In this document: positions 9,489-19,537 of the stretch, piece after piece | Numbering within the stretch: position 1 is the first letter of the stretch | Layout of the letters: each line of letters opens with the position of its first letter | Translations under genes and position numbers: made by a program | NCBI RefSeq assembly: GCF_000499845.2 | Contig: NC_023753.2 | Location: forward strand, 17,236,193-17,300,192 | Source: Phaseolus vulgaris | Lineage: Eukaryota > Streptophyta > Magnoliopsida > Fabales > Fabaceae | Length of the DNA stretch: 64,000 nucleotides | Direction of reading: 5' to 3' | Notes under the pieces: generated by a model | What the model saw: the letters and a program-made list of their open reading frames with translations, nothing else | What the model was told of the DNA's origin: nothing | Databases searched by the model: none

Positions 9489-10169
9489 TGTTGATCAAGA
9501 GTGATCAAGTGCTTTGAAGAATTCAAATTGTGCTTTGAAGAATCCAAATCCTATGTGTTTGACGCAAGGCTGTGTTTCTACTGTGTTTTGGGAGGGATCT
9601 AGATAGTTTTATTTGTAATCCACTCCTTTGTTGAATCTAAAGCTAATGTGTTTTGAATCCTTTTCGAAATAAAGTGTTTTTCCAACTAAGTGAAAAACAA
9701 CCTGTTGTGTTGCCAAGGAGTGTTGTGTGCTCTTGAGGGGATCAAGATCAATACTCCTTGTGTGTGATATGCCAAAGTGAGTTTGTTTCTTGAAGGGTTC
9801 AAGGTCACTGCTTTGGTGGATTGTGTGTTGTAATCTGGTTTGATTACTTAGTGGATTACCCAGTGGTTTTCTGGGGACTAGATGTAGCGCTTGGTTTAAG
9901 AGTGAACCAGTATAAAATGTTGGTGTATCTTTATCATACTCTTAAACTCATTTAAATTTTGTTTTTAGCTTTACTGGTATAAACAATCGATTGTTTCACA
10001 GAAACAACCGATTGTTTTTCTGTTGCTTTGCTGTTTTATTGCTCATGTTCTTGGCTAACCTGATTTCTGTTCTGGATTCATATAAAGAATTTTGTTAAAC
10101 TTTAAAAATATTTCAAAAACCTCCCTTAAACAATTCACCCCCTCTCGTTTAAGGCCATATATTCTAACA
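9489..10169 (+). repeat. 3' LTR of copia 1, internally deleted
   Basis: The LTR runs from TGTTGATCAAG to TCTAACA, only 681 bp against 1093 bp on the left. It lacks the block equivalent to about 4413-4847. Both deletion edges carry TGTTGT, so a short-homology deletion is likely. A small insertion-duplication (about 9522-9545, CAAATTGTGCTTTGAAGAAT) adds a few bases near the start. Confidence 0.85.
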
Positions 10170-10316
10170 GTACTAAATTCAAAATGCTCATTCAATATAC
10201 TATTCAAGTCTACATTACAATGAGGAATGAGTTCCTTTATATAGGCTTCCATGGGTGAAGGTAGCTTAGGGTTTAAGTTATCTTAACCTTGGTTAGCCTA
10301 GTTAACCATGGTGAGT
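10170..10316 (-). repeat. Minus-strand LTR-like fragment
   Basis: On the minus strand this reads through a TATA box (CCTATATAAAGGAACTC, about 10228-10244) into a leader-like sequence, as in a plant LTR. No partner copy is present in the window, so the element type is unknown. Confidence 0.35.
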
Positions 10317-11285
10317 GATGAGCATATATTTATTCACACTCAATAGCTTTAATAATGGATTATTGGACTATAATAATAAATAAATCCATTGTTTTAATTC
10401 AGATTCATATAATTGGATTTATTTGGGCTTTAACTATTATTATTGTTAATTTTGTGTTTTTAGAGTAAATTATCTGAAGGAAGTGTCTACCTGGGCCAAA
10501 TATGAAAAGGTCCAAGTTGCTTCTTTGAATCAAAACAGGAAACAAATTCTGAGGAGAAGAAAGAGAAAATAAAAGCTACAATATCTCATAAACAGAATTG
10601 GAAGCAAATCTTTTGCAAAATACAAGAATTCTAGAAAGTTGGAAACTTGGAAACTATTAAAAAAATCTAAACTGAAATATTTTCCCAAGATCCTTAGAGC
10701 ATAAAAGCCTATAAAAGGACACAAGCATCAAGGAGAAAGGGGGGAGTTTTATAGGGTTTTCTTAGTTTCTTTTCTTCTTTGAAATTCTTTTGTTTTGGCT
10801 TCGCATGAAAGGCTAAACCTTTTTGGTTGATTCCTTTGTAATTTCTCATTGAGTTCTGAGGTTTTGTTCAATAAAAGTTTCGATTTTTAATTCTCTATAG
10901 CAGTTGTTTTTATTGTCTAATCTCCTGGAAAAACTAGTTTTTGTGAGAGGTTGTACTTGAACGCATGATTGAGAGCCTTCTTTATCTTAAACTTAGGTTT
11001 CTTAGTTAGTTCGCATTTTTCTAATTAATTTCTTGGGCGCATGGTTCAAGAGAGAGGAGATAAGCATTCCCATGGAGTATACGTATGGAACAAAGTGGGT
11101 ATTGATTAAACCAGTTGATACAAACCAAAGCGACCAACAGATGACTAAGGACACATCAAGAACCTCACAAAAAGGTCAGTCATCTCAGTATACAAAGTCG
11201 GGTCCCACCAAACCTCAATAAAGCATCAGCGGAAGAAGAAGTTATAAACCAGAATATTAGAAGTTCTTCCTTCTGGTCTTTTCCA
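10317..11285 (+). other. LTR-like and unassigned repeat sequence
   Basis: TGATGAGCATATATTTATTC at 10317 may be an LTR start. A TATA box lies at about 10709 (CCTATAAAAGGAC), followed by a leader with AATAAA at 10870. It looks like a gypsy LTR of roughly 0.7 kb without its mate. The small open frame at 11033-11221 has no recognisable domain. Nothing else is supportable here. Confidence 0.35.
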
Positions 11286-11747
11286 TAAAAGAAAAGTTAT
11301 ATAAATAAATTGGGCTCACTTTAGGGGTCCAAATTGCAAAGATAGGCTAGAATAAGGTGCCTTTAGCATAATAGGGGGTGTAAGTGTCATTTTAGATTGT
11401 TCCTAGCCCTTTATGAAGGCTTTTTGACCTAGTTTCTAGAATGAAAAGCCTAGGATGCGGGATTGACTTAGTCAAACCCTAAGGCAGCCCCTTTTTTTTC
11501 CTTTTCCCATCCTACCCCTCTTGCTTGTTTTCCAAGGCTCCTTCCCCTATAAATAGGAGGCCTACCCATTGTATTTTACAAGTTTAAATTAATAGAAGAA
11601 GAGTTACTCTGCACAAATTTTGTGAGGTGTTAGTGAGGTTTAAATTCCTCTTAGCATTTAGGTCTTATCTTGTGACTATTGAGACCTCTCAAGTGGCAGC
11701 TTTCTTCACTTATCTTGGAGGCCAATCACACTCCAAGTGAAGTGTTT
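11286..11747 (+). repeat. Truncated chromovirus-type LTR
   Basis: A TATA box at about 11550 (CCCTATAAATAGGAGG), a leader, and a stretch ending CAAGTGGCAGC, TTCACTTATCTTGGA and CACTCCAAGTG resemble the LTR of chromo II around 28960-29140 (CAAGTGGCGG, TGCACTTATCTTAGA, GACTCCAAGTGG). It is cut off at the left LTR of copia 2, so copia 2 probably inserted into it. Confidence 0.5.
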
Positions 11748-12833
11748 TGTAGAACATAGAAGCTTTGATGTTTCAAATCTATGGTGAAGGTTGAAGTTAT
11801 GCTGCTTTTGGTTTGGGCTTAGTCTAGGGTGTTTAGAATTCTTGTAAAGATCATTCCTAGTCCCTTGCACAAGCTTGTTCAATCTGTTTTAAAAGAGAAA
11901 AGTGTTTTTCTAAGTAAAGAGAAAAACAACCGGTTGAAACCTCGAAAAAATCGGTTATTTGTCACTTAGCTTGTTTAAAGGCTTTAAAATTGTTTTTGAC
12001 TTGGTTAAATAACTGCCTAACCAATTCAACCGGTTAAAACGAATTTTCAACCGGTTGATTGTCACATTTCATAACAGCTTTTTAAAAACCTGTTAATCTG
12101 TTTTGCAAGTGAATCAAAATTGTTTTGGCTCATAAATGTTGCCTAGAACGACTAGTTTTGAGAGATATAAATATGGCTTTTCTTTTAAAACAAAATACAC
12201 AAGTTAAATATCAAATACAGTGACAGATTGATTTTGAAAAAAGTTTTTCAAAGGTTTGCAAGAATTCTAAATAGTTATGCACTGGTTCAAGGTCTGATCA
12301 CAGGAGCTTTGTTATTCCTGTAAACTCAGGTCTAATTTGTTCCTTTCATGATTCTTGTATTTTTTCTTTTATAAAACTTGTAAAGTGTGTGGAAATCCTA
12401 TAAAGTGAAAGGGTGTTTTAACTAAGGGTATGTATAGCAAAGAGGGTGAGTGGTTCTTGTGGTATCAAGATCACCTCTTTGTGGTTGTGTAAATTGTAAT
12501 CTGTGATTGGTTACTAGTGGAACCCAGTGGTTGTTCTGGCAACTGGATGTAGCTCAAGGTTGAGTGAACCAGTATAAATTGGCTGAGTAATCTCTCTCTC
12601 TTTCACTCCTTATAAACTGTTTGTTTTAATTATGTTTTTTTTGTTGCCATAAACAACTGGATGAAACGAAGTTTCAACCGATTGAAATTCTGCAAATAGT
12701 TTATTTTACATTATTTGATTGTCTTCCTTGATTGCTTAATCTATGATTTGTGATAAAGCTTCATTCTTATTCAATCTTTTCGAAAATCGACAAACAATTC
12801 ACCCCCGTCTTGTTTAAGCCATTAATTCTAACA
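11748..12833 (+). repeat. 5' LTR of copia 2
   Basis: It starts TGTAGAACATAG, matching TGTAAAACTTGG at the 3' LTR, and ends ATTCTAACA directly before the primer site. It is rich in AACCGGTT-type near-palindromes (11929-11962, 12022-12056, 12652-12690). Confidence 0.85.
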
Positions 12834-12849
12834 ATTGGCATCAAGAGCT

Positions 12850-13967
12850 AGGTTCTTGAAAAATATTCAAGTTCTGCTTTTTTTTCTGAAAAATGTTTTA
12901 ACGGCTAGCAATTTTTTCTTTGGGGAAGGTACCTCTTTAAATAAACCACCTATATTTTGTGGTGAAAATTATCAGCTTTGGTGTATAAGAATGAAATTCT
13001 TTATTAACTCATTAGATAAAAAATTCTGGAATGTTATTTCAAACAATGCTTTCGTACATCTGCCTGAAAATATTGTTGCATCATCTAATAATGAAAGAGA
13101 TCATCTTGATTGTGTAGCTAAGAACATAACTGTTTCTGCCCTTTATTCTTATGAACTTCTCAAAGTTTCAGAGTGTATCTCTTCCAAAGAAATGTGGGAT
13201 ACTCTTGAGAGAATTCACAAGAACTCAAGAAGTGCTTGGCTGGACAAGGATGAGTCCTCTGTTGGATCATCTTCTTCAGATTTCAAGATGGATGTTTGTC
13301 TTATGGCAAGAGAAGAATCTGAATCAAACCAAGTAAGTACATCTTCCTCCAATAAATGTGATAGTTATTACCAACTTCTTGAGGCTTTCCAAAAAACTCA
13401 TGAAGAAGCTAATAGATTAACCCTTTCAAATAGTCAGTTGAAAAGTGAAAACAACTGGTTGAAAGAAAGAATCAAAGGTCTGGAAAAAGATTTGAACAAT
13501 TCAAATACTAATTTTGAAAATCTAGAAATAATTTATAAACTCTTCTTACAAGTGTGATTCTAGTATTTGCAAAAAAATGTGAATCTCTTCAAAAGAAAGT
13601 TTTGTATCTTGTGAAAACAGTTGACAAAATTTCAAAAGGCAAATCAAATCTTGAGAATGTTTTAGCATCTCAAAAGTGTGTTTTTGGAAAATCTGGTTTG
13701 GGTTTTAACCCACAAAGCAAAAACAGTGGTTGTTCAAAACCTTTTTCAACCATTACAAAAAATCAACCTATTAAAAGGTCTAAACAACCGGTTGTTTGTT
13801 GCTTCTACTGTATGAGAAAGGGCCACTCTGTTAGATTCTGTAAAATTAGAAAGTTTTTTGTTCCCAAAGCTATCCTAAAGTGGGTTCCCAAGAATCCTAA
13901 GGTTCCTTGTAATCATATTAACATCCATGGACCAAAATTTGTTAGGGGACCAGATCTTGGCACCTGA
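12850..13967 (+). pseudogene. Copia gag with internal deletion (copia 2)
   Basis: The open piece to 13557 holds the gag N-terminal core (FCGENYQLWCIRMKFF) and the EMWDTLE segment. It then jumps at about 13220 into the serine-rich C-terminal half, so the middle of gag with the first zinc knuckle is missing. A frameshift near 13555 leads to the second piece (to 13967), which contains the intact CCHC knuckle CFYCMRKGHSVRFC. The original initiator codon appears lost; the in-frame sequence opens without ATG. Gag would bind element RNA; this copy is defective. Confidence 0.8.
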
Positions 13968-13979
13968 TTTTGAATTTTG

Positions 13980-14885
13980 CATGATTGCTTGGTGAGAAAA
14001 CAACATTTGTGGTACTTGGATAGTGGTTGCTCCAAGCATATGACTTGAGATGCATCAAAATTTGTCAGCATCACTCCCAAACAGGAAAGGCATGTAACCT
14101 ATGGAGACAAAAACAAAGGAAAAATCCTTGGTAAAGGTACCATAGGCAATGAAAACATCTTTCTAATCCATGATGTGCTCTGTGTAGAAGGACTCAAACA
14201 CAGCCTACTCAGCATTAGCCAACTTTGTGACAGACGGTACCAAGTCACTTTCAGAACTAATTCTTATGAGATCCAATTGCCAAACTCAAAGGAAGTTCTA
14301 CTTGTTGGTAAGAGACCAAACCATGTCTATTTGCTTGATATTTCTAAAGCTACATCTGTTGGCTATCTCTTGACAAAGCATGAGGAATCTTGCCTTTGGC
14401 ATAGAAGGTTTGCTTATATACATATGAATCACTTGAATAAACTGATTTTAAATGATCTTGTTATTGGCTTACTCAAACTTAAGTTTGAGAAGGAACATGT
14501 GTGTGAGGCTTGTCAAAAAGGGAAACAAACAAGAAAATCTTTTAAACTGAAAAACCTTGTTTCCACTTCAAAACCTCTTGAGCTATTACACATGGATCTT
14601 TTTGGTCTTTCTAGAACTATGAGCCTTGGAGGAAATTTGTATGCTCTTGTGGTTGTAGATGGTTTTTCTAGGTTTACGTGGACCATATTCCTACACTCAA
14701 AGAAGGAGGCCTATCCTGAATTCAAGAAGTTAGCAAAAAGGTTGCAAAACACCTGTTGCAGCAATATTGGAGCAATTAGAAATCACCATGGTGGGGAATT
14801 TCAAAATAAGAAATTCAACAACTTTTGCAACAAGCTAGGGATCTTCCACAACTTCTCTACAACAAAGAACACCTCAACAAAATGA
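13980..14885 (+). pseudogene. Copia protease and integrase N-terminal half (copia 2)
   Basis: A protease active-site segment (WYLDSGCSKHM) is encoded near 14012 and is followed by several stops. From 14175 a 236-codon frame covers the protease tail, the integrase HHCC zinc domain (about residues 75-115) and the first catalytic aspartate (HMDLFG, near 14591). At the second catalytic position the sequence reads NHHGGEF, where the family has an aspartate before the HG, so the catalytic triad is broken. The frame ends in a TGA at 14883-14885. Confidence 0.8.
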
Positions 14886-14886
14886 A

Positions 14887-15804
14887 GTGGATAGAAAGAA
14901 TAGATCACTTCAAGAGCTAGCAAGGACAATTCTGAGTGAATCATCCCTGCCTAAGTGCTTTTGGGCTGATGCGGTAAGTATAGCGTATTATGTGATGAAT
15001 CGTGTTCTTACCAAGCCAATCTTAAAGAAGACCCCATATGAGCTGCTAAATAGAAGAAAGACTCACATAGGCCACCTAAAGGTCTTTAGATGCAAATGCT
15101 ACATCCTAAACAATGGTAAAGAAAATCTGGGTAAGCTTGATGCTAAAGCTGAAAAAGGTATTTTTCTTGGATACTCCCTATCTAGTTATGCATATAAGGT
15201 TTACAATAAGAAGCTTATGATTGTTGAAGAATCTATGCATGTTGTTTTTTATGAAACTAACAAATATGAGCAAGGTTTAGCAAAGGTTAATACGAAAGAG
15301 GACGAGCAGAATATCTTTCTGGAGAATCTGGAAAACAATACAGAAATTCAATCAGTTGATTCTGCGAAATAACCGATTGAAAATTTGCAGCAGTGTGATC
15401 TTCCAAAGGAATGGAGGATCCCCAGAGATCTCTCTGTTGACAACATCATTGGGCATATCAACAAGGGTGTGTCTACAAGAAGGAGTGTGGAAAACTTTTG
15501 CAACCATACAACATTTGTCTCCAAGATTGAACCAAAGACAATCAATGATGCACTCAAGGATGAGCACTGGATTGCTGTTATGCATGAAGAGCTCAACCAA
15601 TTTGTGAGGAATGATGTGTGGTTCCTAGTTCCTAAAATAGTTCAAATGAATGTCATAGGAACAAAATGGGTTTTCAGAAACAAGTCAGATGATTCAGGAG
15701 TCATCACAAGAAACAAGGCAAGGCTTGTTGCTAAGGGTTACAACCAAGAAAAATGGATTGACTATGATGAGACCTTTGCACTAGTAGCAAGGTTGAAGCT
15801 GTAA
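14887..15804 (+). pseudogene. Copia integrase C-terminal half and reverse transcriptase N-terminus (copia 2)
   Basis: The frame continues with the DRKNRSLQE segment of the integrase core and the KTPYELL / GIFLGYS region typical of copia integrase tails (161 codons). A TAA lies at 15370. The next piece (from 15385) carries the start of reverse transcriptase: EEWAVMHEEL-like fold entry, GTKWVFRNK, and [10 protein letters not shown]. It stops at 15802-15804 just before the catalytic core. Confidence 0.8.
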
Positions 15805-16604
15805 GACTCTTATTAGCCTTCTTGTGTCAATCCAATTATTGTAATGACATACTCAAGAAGTTTGAGATGGAGAGTTGTAAAGCTGCAATAACACCTATGT
15901 CTACAAATTGTTACTTAAGTGCATATGAAGCTGGAACAGTAGTTGACCAGACGAAATACAGGGGGTTAATAGGTTCATTACTATATCTTACTACAAGTAG
16001 ACCTGACATTATGTTTGTTGTTTGCCTCTGTGCAAGGTTCCAATCCAGTCCTAAGGAATCTCATCTTAAAGCTTCCAAAAGGATCCTAAAGGCACAACAT
16101 CCGTGAGTTTATGGTATCTTCACACTCTCCTATTCATTTAATGGGATACTTTGACTCTGATTTTGCAAGATGTAAATTAGATAGGAAGAGCACAAGTAGG
16201 ACATGATATCTACTTGGATCAAGCCTTATATCATGGCACAACAAAAAGCAAGCGTGTGTAGCATTATCAATAGCGGAAGCCGAATATATAGCTGCAGGGA
16301 GCTGTTGTGCACAAATATTGTGGATCAAGCAACAACTTGAAGACTTTGGGTTGAAGTAAGCAATTGTGTGACAACACAAGTGCAATAAATCTCACAAAAA
16401 AATCAAGTTCAGCACTCCAGAACCAAACATATTGAGATTAGACATCACATCATTCGTGACCATGTCAGCAATGGAGATTGTGAGATTCAGTTTGTTGCCA
16501 CAAAAAGCCAGCTTGCAGACATTTTCACAAAACCCTTATCCAAGGAAAGGTTTTATTCTTTAAGGAATGAATTAGGAAGACTTGATTTACAAGCTTTATC
16601 ATAA
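15805..16604 (+). pseudogene. Copia RT C-terminus and RNase H remnant without RT active site (copia 2)
   Basis: The RT core, including the YVDD box, is missing: sequence jumps at about 15830 from the N-terminal palm to the NDILKKFEM segment downstream of it. The open piece 15822-16106 holds YRGLIGSLLYLTTSRPDIMF, the usual RT-RNase H linker. RNase H continues to about 16604 but in several frames with many stops. The loss of the active site makes this copy unable to reverse transcribe. Confidence 0.8.
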
Positions 16605-16635
16605 ATCTATGTGGTTTTGTTATCCTTCTTTTTGT

Positions 16636-16662
16636 CTATTTGTGAAGACAAATAGGGGGAGA
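16636..16662 (+). promoter_or_regulatory. Hairpin plus upstream polypurine tract of copia 2
   Basis: CTATTTG and CAAATAG pair around TGAAGA, then GGGGGAG follows: the same structure as copia 1 at 9211-9239, in the same place after the coding region. It lies 400 bp before the LTR-adjacent tract at 17036-17049. Confidence 0.7.
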
Positions 16663-17035
16663 AGTGTTTGGGATATGTAATGTTCTAATATCTTCACTTG
16701 TTTCTGCTTTTGAACATTGCTATAACTGCTATAAACTGCTATAACTGGTTTATGATTGAAAATTGAAACTCTAATACAAAATTTCAACTGGTTATTTCTG
16801 CGAAATAACCGATTGTTTATCTGTGATGCTCCTTTGTATGGTTGTATGGTTTTCTGGTTTCTCATATTGATTTGGTTGATGTTCCTCTTTGGAAATCACC
16901 TAGTGGGAACTAGTTTGTGGTGCCTGTTTAATTGGAATAGATTATCATGTATGTCTATGTTTGCTTATGAATGCAGGTTATACAAGATTCTAAACAAGAA
17001 CATTCCAAAAAGCATCCCAAGGATTTGTCTCCATC

Positions 17036-17049
17036 AAATAGGGGGAGAT
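17036..17049 (+). promoter_or_regulatory. LTR-proximal polypurine tract of copia 2
   Basis: AAATAGGGGGAGAT directly precedes the 3' LTR start TGTAAAACTTGG, and is identical to the tract of copia 1. Confidence 0.85.
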
Positions 17050-17990
17050 TGTAAAACTTGGGATCTTTGATGTTTCAAATCTATGGTGAAGGTTGAATTT
17101 ATGCTGCTTTTTGTTTGGGGTTAATCTAGGGTGTTTAGAATTCTTGTAAAGATAATTCCTAGTCCCTTGCACAATCTTGCTCAATTTGTTTTAAAAGAGA
17201 AAAGTATTTTTCTAAGCAAAGAGAAAAACAATTGGTTGAAACCTCGAAATAATCGGTTGTTTGTCACTTAGCCTGTTTGAAGGTTTTAAAACTGTTTTTC
17301 ACTTGGTTAAATAGTTGCTTAACCAATTCAACTGGTTAAAACGACTTTTCAATCGGTTGATTGTCACATTTCATAACAGCTTTTCAAAAACCTGTTAATC
17401 TATTTTGCAAGTGAATCAAAAATGTTTTGGCTCATAAATATTGCCTAGAACGGCTAGTTTTGAGAGCTATAAATATGGCTTTTCTTTTAAAACAAAATAC
17501 ACCAGTTAGATATCAAATACAATGACAGATTGATTTTGAAAAAAGTTTTTCAAAGGTTTGCAAGAATTCTAAATAGTTATACACTGGTTCAAGGTCTGAT
17601 CATAGGAGCTTTGTGATTCCTGTAACTCAGGTATAATTTTTTCCTTTCATGATTCTTGTATTTGTTCTTTTATAAAACTTGTAAAGTGTGTGGAAATCCT
17701 GTAAAGTCAAAGGGTGTTCTGACTAAGGGTGTGTATAGCAAAGAGGGTGAGTGGTTCTTCAAGTATCAAGATCACCTCTTTGTGGTTGTGTAAATTGTAA
17801 TATGTGATTGGTTACTAGTGGAACCCAGTGGTTATTCTGGGAACTGGATGTAGCCAAGGTTGAGTGAACCAATATAAATTGGCGAGTAATATTTCTCTCT
17901 CTCACTCCTTATAAACTGTTTGTTTTAATTATTCTTTTTTTGTTACCATAAACAACAGGTTAAAATGAAGTTTCAACGGATTGAAATTCT
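17050..17990 (+). repeat. 3' LTR of copia 2, truncated at its end
   Basis: It follows 11748-12690 closely (TTTGATGTTTCAAATCTATGG and onward) but stops at TTGAAATTCT, so about 140 bp of U5 are gone. Unrelated Tat-like sequence follows. The break removes any chance of reading a target duplication. Confidence 0.85.
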
Positions 17991-18598
17991 TCTAAAACAG
18001 ATACATACAAAAAATGGATGAGTAAAACTCAACCAAGGTAGGATGAGTTCTTCCCTCATGCCGAGTTAATTTCTATTCACACTATAATTGTTCTCGGTTT
18101 TTAATCACATAAAACTCGAAAATCCAGGAATTTGACTTTCAAGTTTGGGAGCTTGTATACTACCCAGTACCTAAAATATAAGTATTAATTATATATTTAT
18201 TATTAAATATTAATCGTTAAATATACAATAACTTAACCACTTTTCAGTGGATAAAAACTATCTGCAATTACCACAACTCAACCGAGTAATGGGTACAAAC
18301 TATACACAATTACCGCATAGCTCGGCATGATAGCATCATGTATTGTGTATAAATGTCATGTTGTGCAACATGACCTAGCAATTATAAGCAGATAACCACT
18401 TTACTGAACACGTCATTAGACCCAAATGCTTATATATATAGCATCATTCTTCAGAAAATACTCTCTAATTCATATTCACTAAATATCTTTATATTTCTCT
18501 AAGTTTATTGACTTGAGCGTCGGAGAATCTTTTGTAGGTGTTCCACCAGTCAATCTAACAACTCAGAGTGTTCAATTTTAGTCCAAACACTACGGAAG
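17991..18598 (+). repeat. Tat-type 3' region and LTR fragment
   Basis: A purine-biased GTTTGGGAGCTTG near 18145 followed by TATACTACCCAGTACC looks like a Tat polypurine tract and LTR start. The U5 motif ACTTGAGCGTCGGAG lies at about 18511. The sequence left of it may be the end of a post-pol region. No mate LTR is in the window. Confidence 0.45.
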
Positions 18599-18860
18599 TG
18601 TTAGAATGTATGGTTGAAACAAGAGAGAGTGAATTGTTTTCACAAGATTTTTGCAAAGACTGTAAGAAAATTGAAAAGATCAGTTAAATACATTAATTGA
18701 TTTATCTATTCAACTAGATTATTTAACAGATTAACAGTTCTGAGAAAATATAAATCAATTGTTTTATCGAAATAACTGATTGTTTAATGTAGCAGAATAC
18801 ACAAAATAGTTCATATAATAGTTTATCAGAGTAAGGGAATAGAGATTCAAAGAAATTTAA
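18599..18860 (-). repeat. Reverse-oriented copia LTR, left part
   Basis: TGTTAGAATG at 18599 followed by GAGAGAGTGAATTG is the reverse complement of the end of the copia LTRs here (CAATTCACCC ... ATTCTAACA). The near-palindromes appear in reverse (18750-18785). It is interrupted at 18860 by the chromovirus and resumes at 25483. Confidence 0.75.
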
Positions 18861-19537
18861 TGATGGCATTCCTATGAGCTCTTCTTTGAGTTTTGGTGAT
18901 GAAACTTGCGGAAGCTTGTGGAGGAGATGAGCAAGGCCTTCCTAGGAAGTATGGGTGCCTTAAAGGTGCATGAGAGTGGGGAATTGGGGAGGTTCAGCCA
19001 GCCCCTTTGAAGGTGATGAAGTGAAGATTAAAACCTAGATGTTAGGCAAAGAGTAGTGTATGGCACAAATTTGGCAGCTACTCTATTCAATCTTGAAAAT
19101 ACATGATGTTGGCTCCCCCTTTTATAGGCTAAGGAGGACCATAAAGGTTAACCTAATGATAAGAAAATGCAATCTAAATGAAATGTAAATGACATCACAA
19201 GGAACTCATGGCACATGGCCGATCCTAGTGAAGGAATCCTTCTAGATACGTAGCAAATCTAGGTCAAATCCTCATGGAATCAAGTTTGTGTTATTTACAC
19301 TACAACTAATACTAAGCTACTCTTGATGGGCCTTCATGTAGCATATACAAATAGCTCTCTCTTCCATCTGTTGCTTGGTCCAAGTCTTCACGGATTCGGT
19401 TGGCCATGGACCTAGTAATTGGTCCTAGACGCTCTCCCCCTTGCACTAGACGCTCTCCCCTTTGCACTAAACACTCTTCACTTGGCTCTAGACGCTCTTG
19501 GCTTTCATGGGGTGTTGAGCTTGGCCCTTTTCCATCA
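18861..19537 (-). repeat. 3' LTR of chromo I
   Basis: It is 677 bp and pairs with 24790-25482. The end of the pol frame lies inside this LTR: the minus-strand frame 19665-19312 crosses its boundary and stops at 19312. Confidence 0.9.

Larger units (their letters stand above)
4217..10169 (+). mobile_element. SIRE-like Ty1/copia element lacking pol (copia 1)
   Basis: The element has two LTRs (4217-5309 and 9489-10169), a tRNA-Met-like primer site just after the left LTR (5310 on, TTGACATCAAGAGC), a degenerate gag (5370-7105), an envelope-position ORF (7898-9088) and polypurine tracts at 9225 and 9475. Protease, integrase, reverse transcriptase and RNase H are absent: only about 790 bp separate the end of gag from the extra ORF. 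The order gag, then an extra ORF before the 3' LTR, matches Sireviruses such as soybean SIRE1. It could move only with help from a complete relative. No 5-bp target duplication can be checked on the left, because the LTR abuts a gag fragment. Confidence 0.85.
11748..17990 (+). mobile_element. SIRE-like Ty1/copia element with broken gag-pol (copia 2)
   Basis: The left LTR is 11748-12833 and the right LTR 17050-17990, truncated. A primer site follows at 12834 (ATTGGCATCAAGAGC), then gag, protease, integrase, a cut-down reverse transcriptase, RNase H, and two polypurine tracts. The domain order PR-IN-RT-RH is that of Ty1/copia. Gag has two CCHC regions as in copia 1, but the LTRs differ clearly from those of copia 1, so they are related but separate families. 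There is no extra ORF between RNase H and the 3' LTR. Confidence 0.88.
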
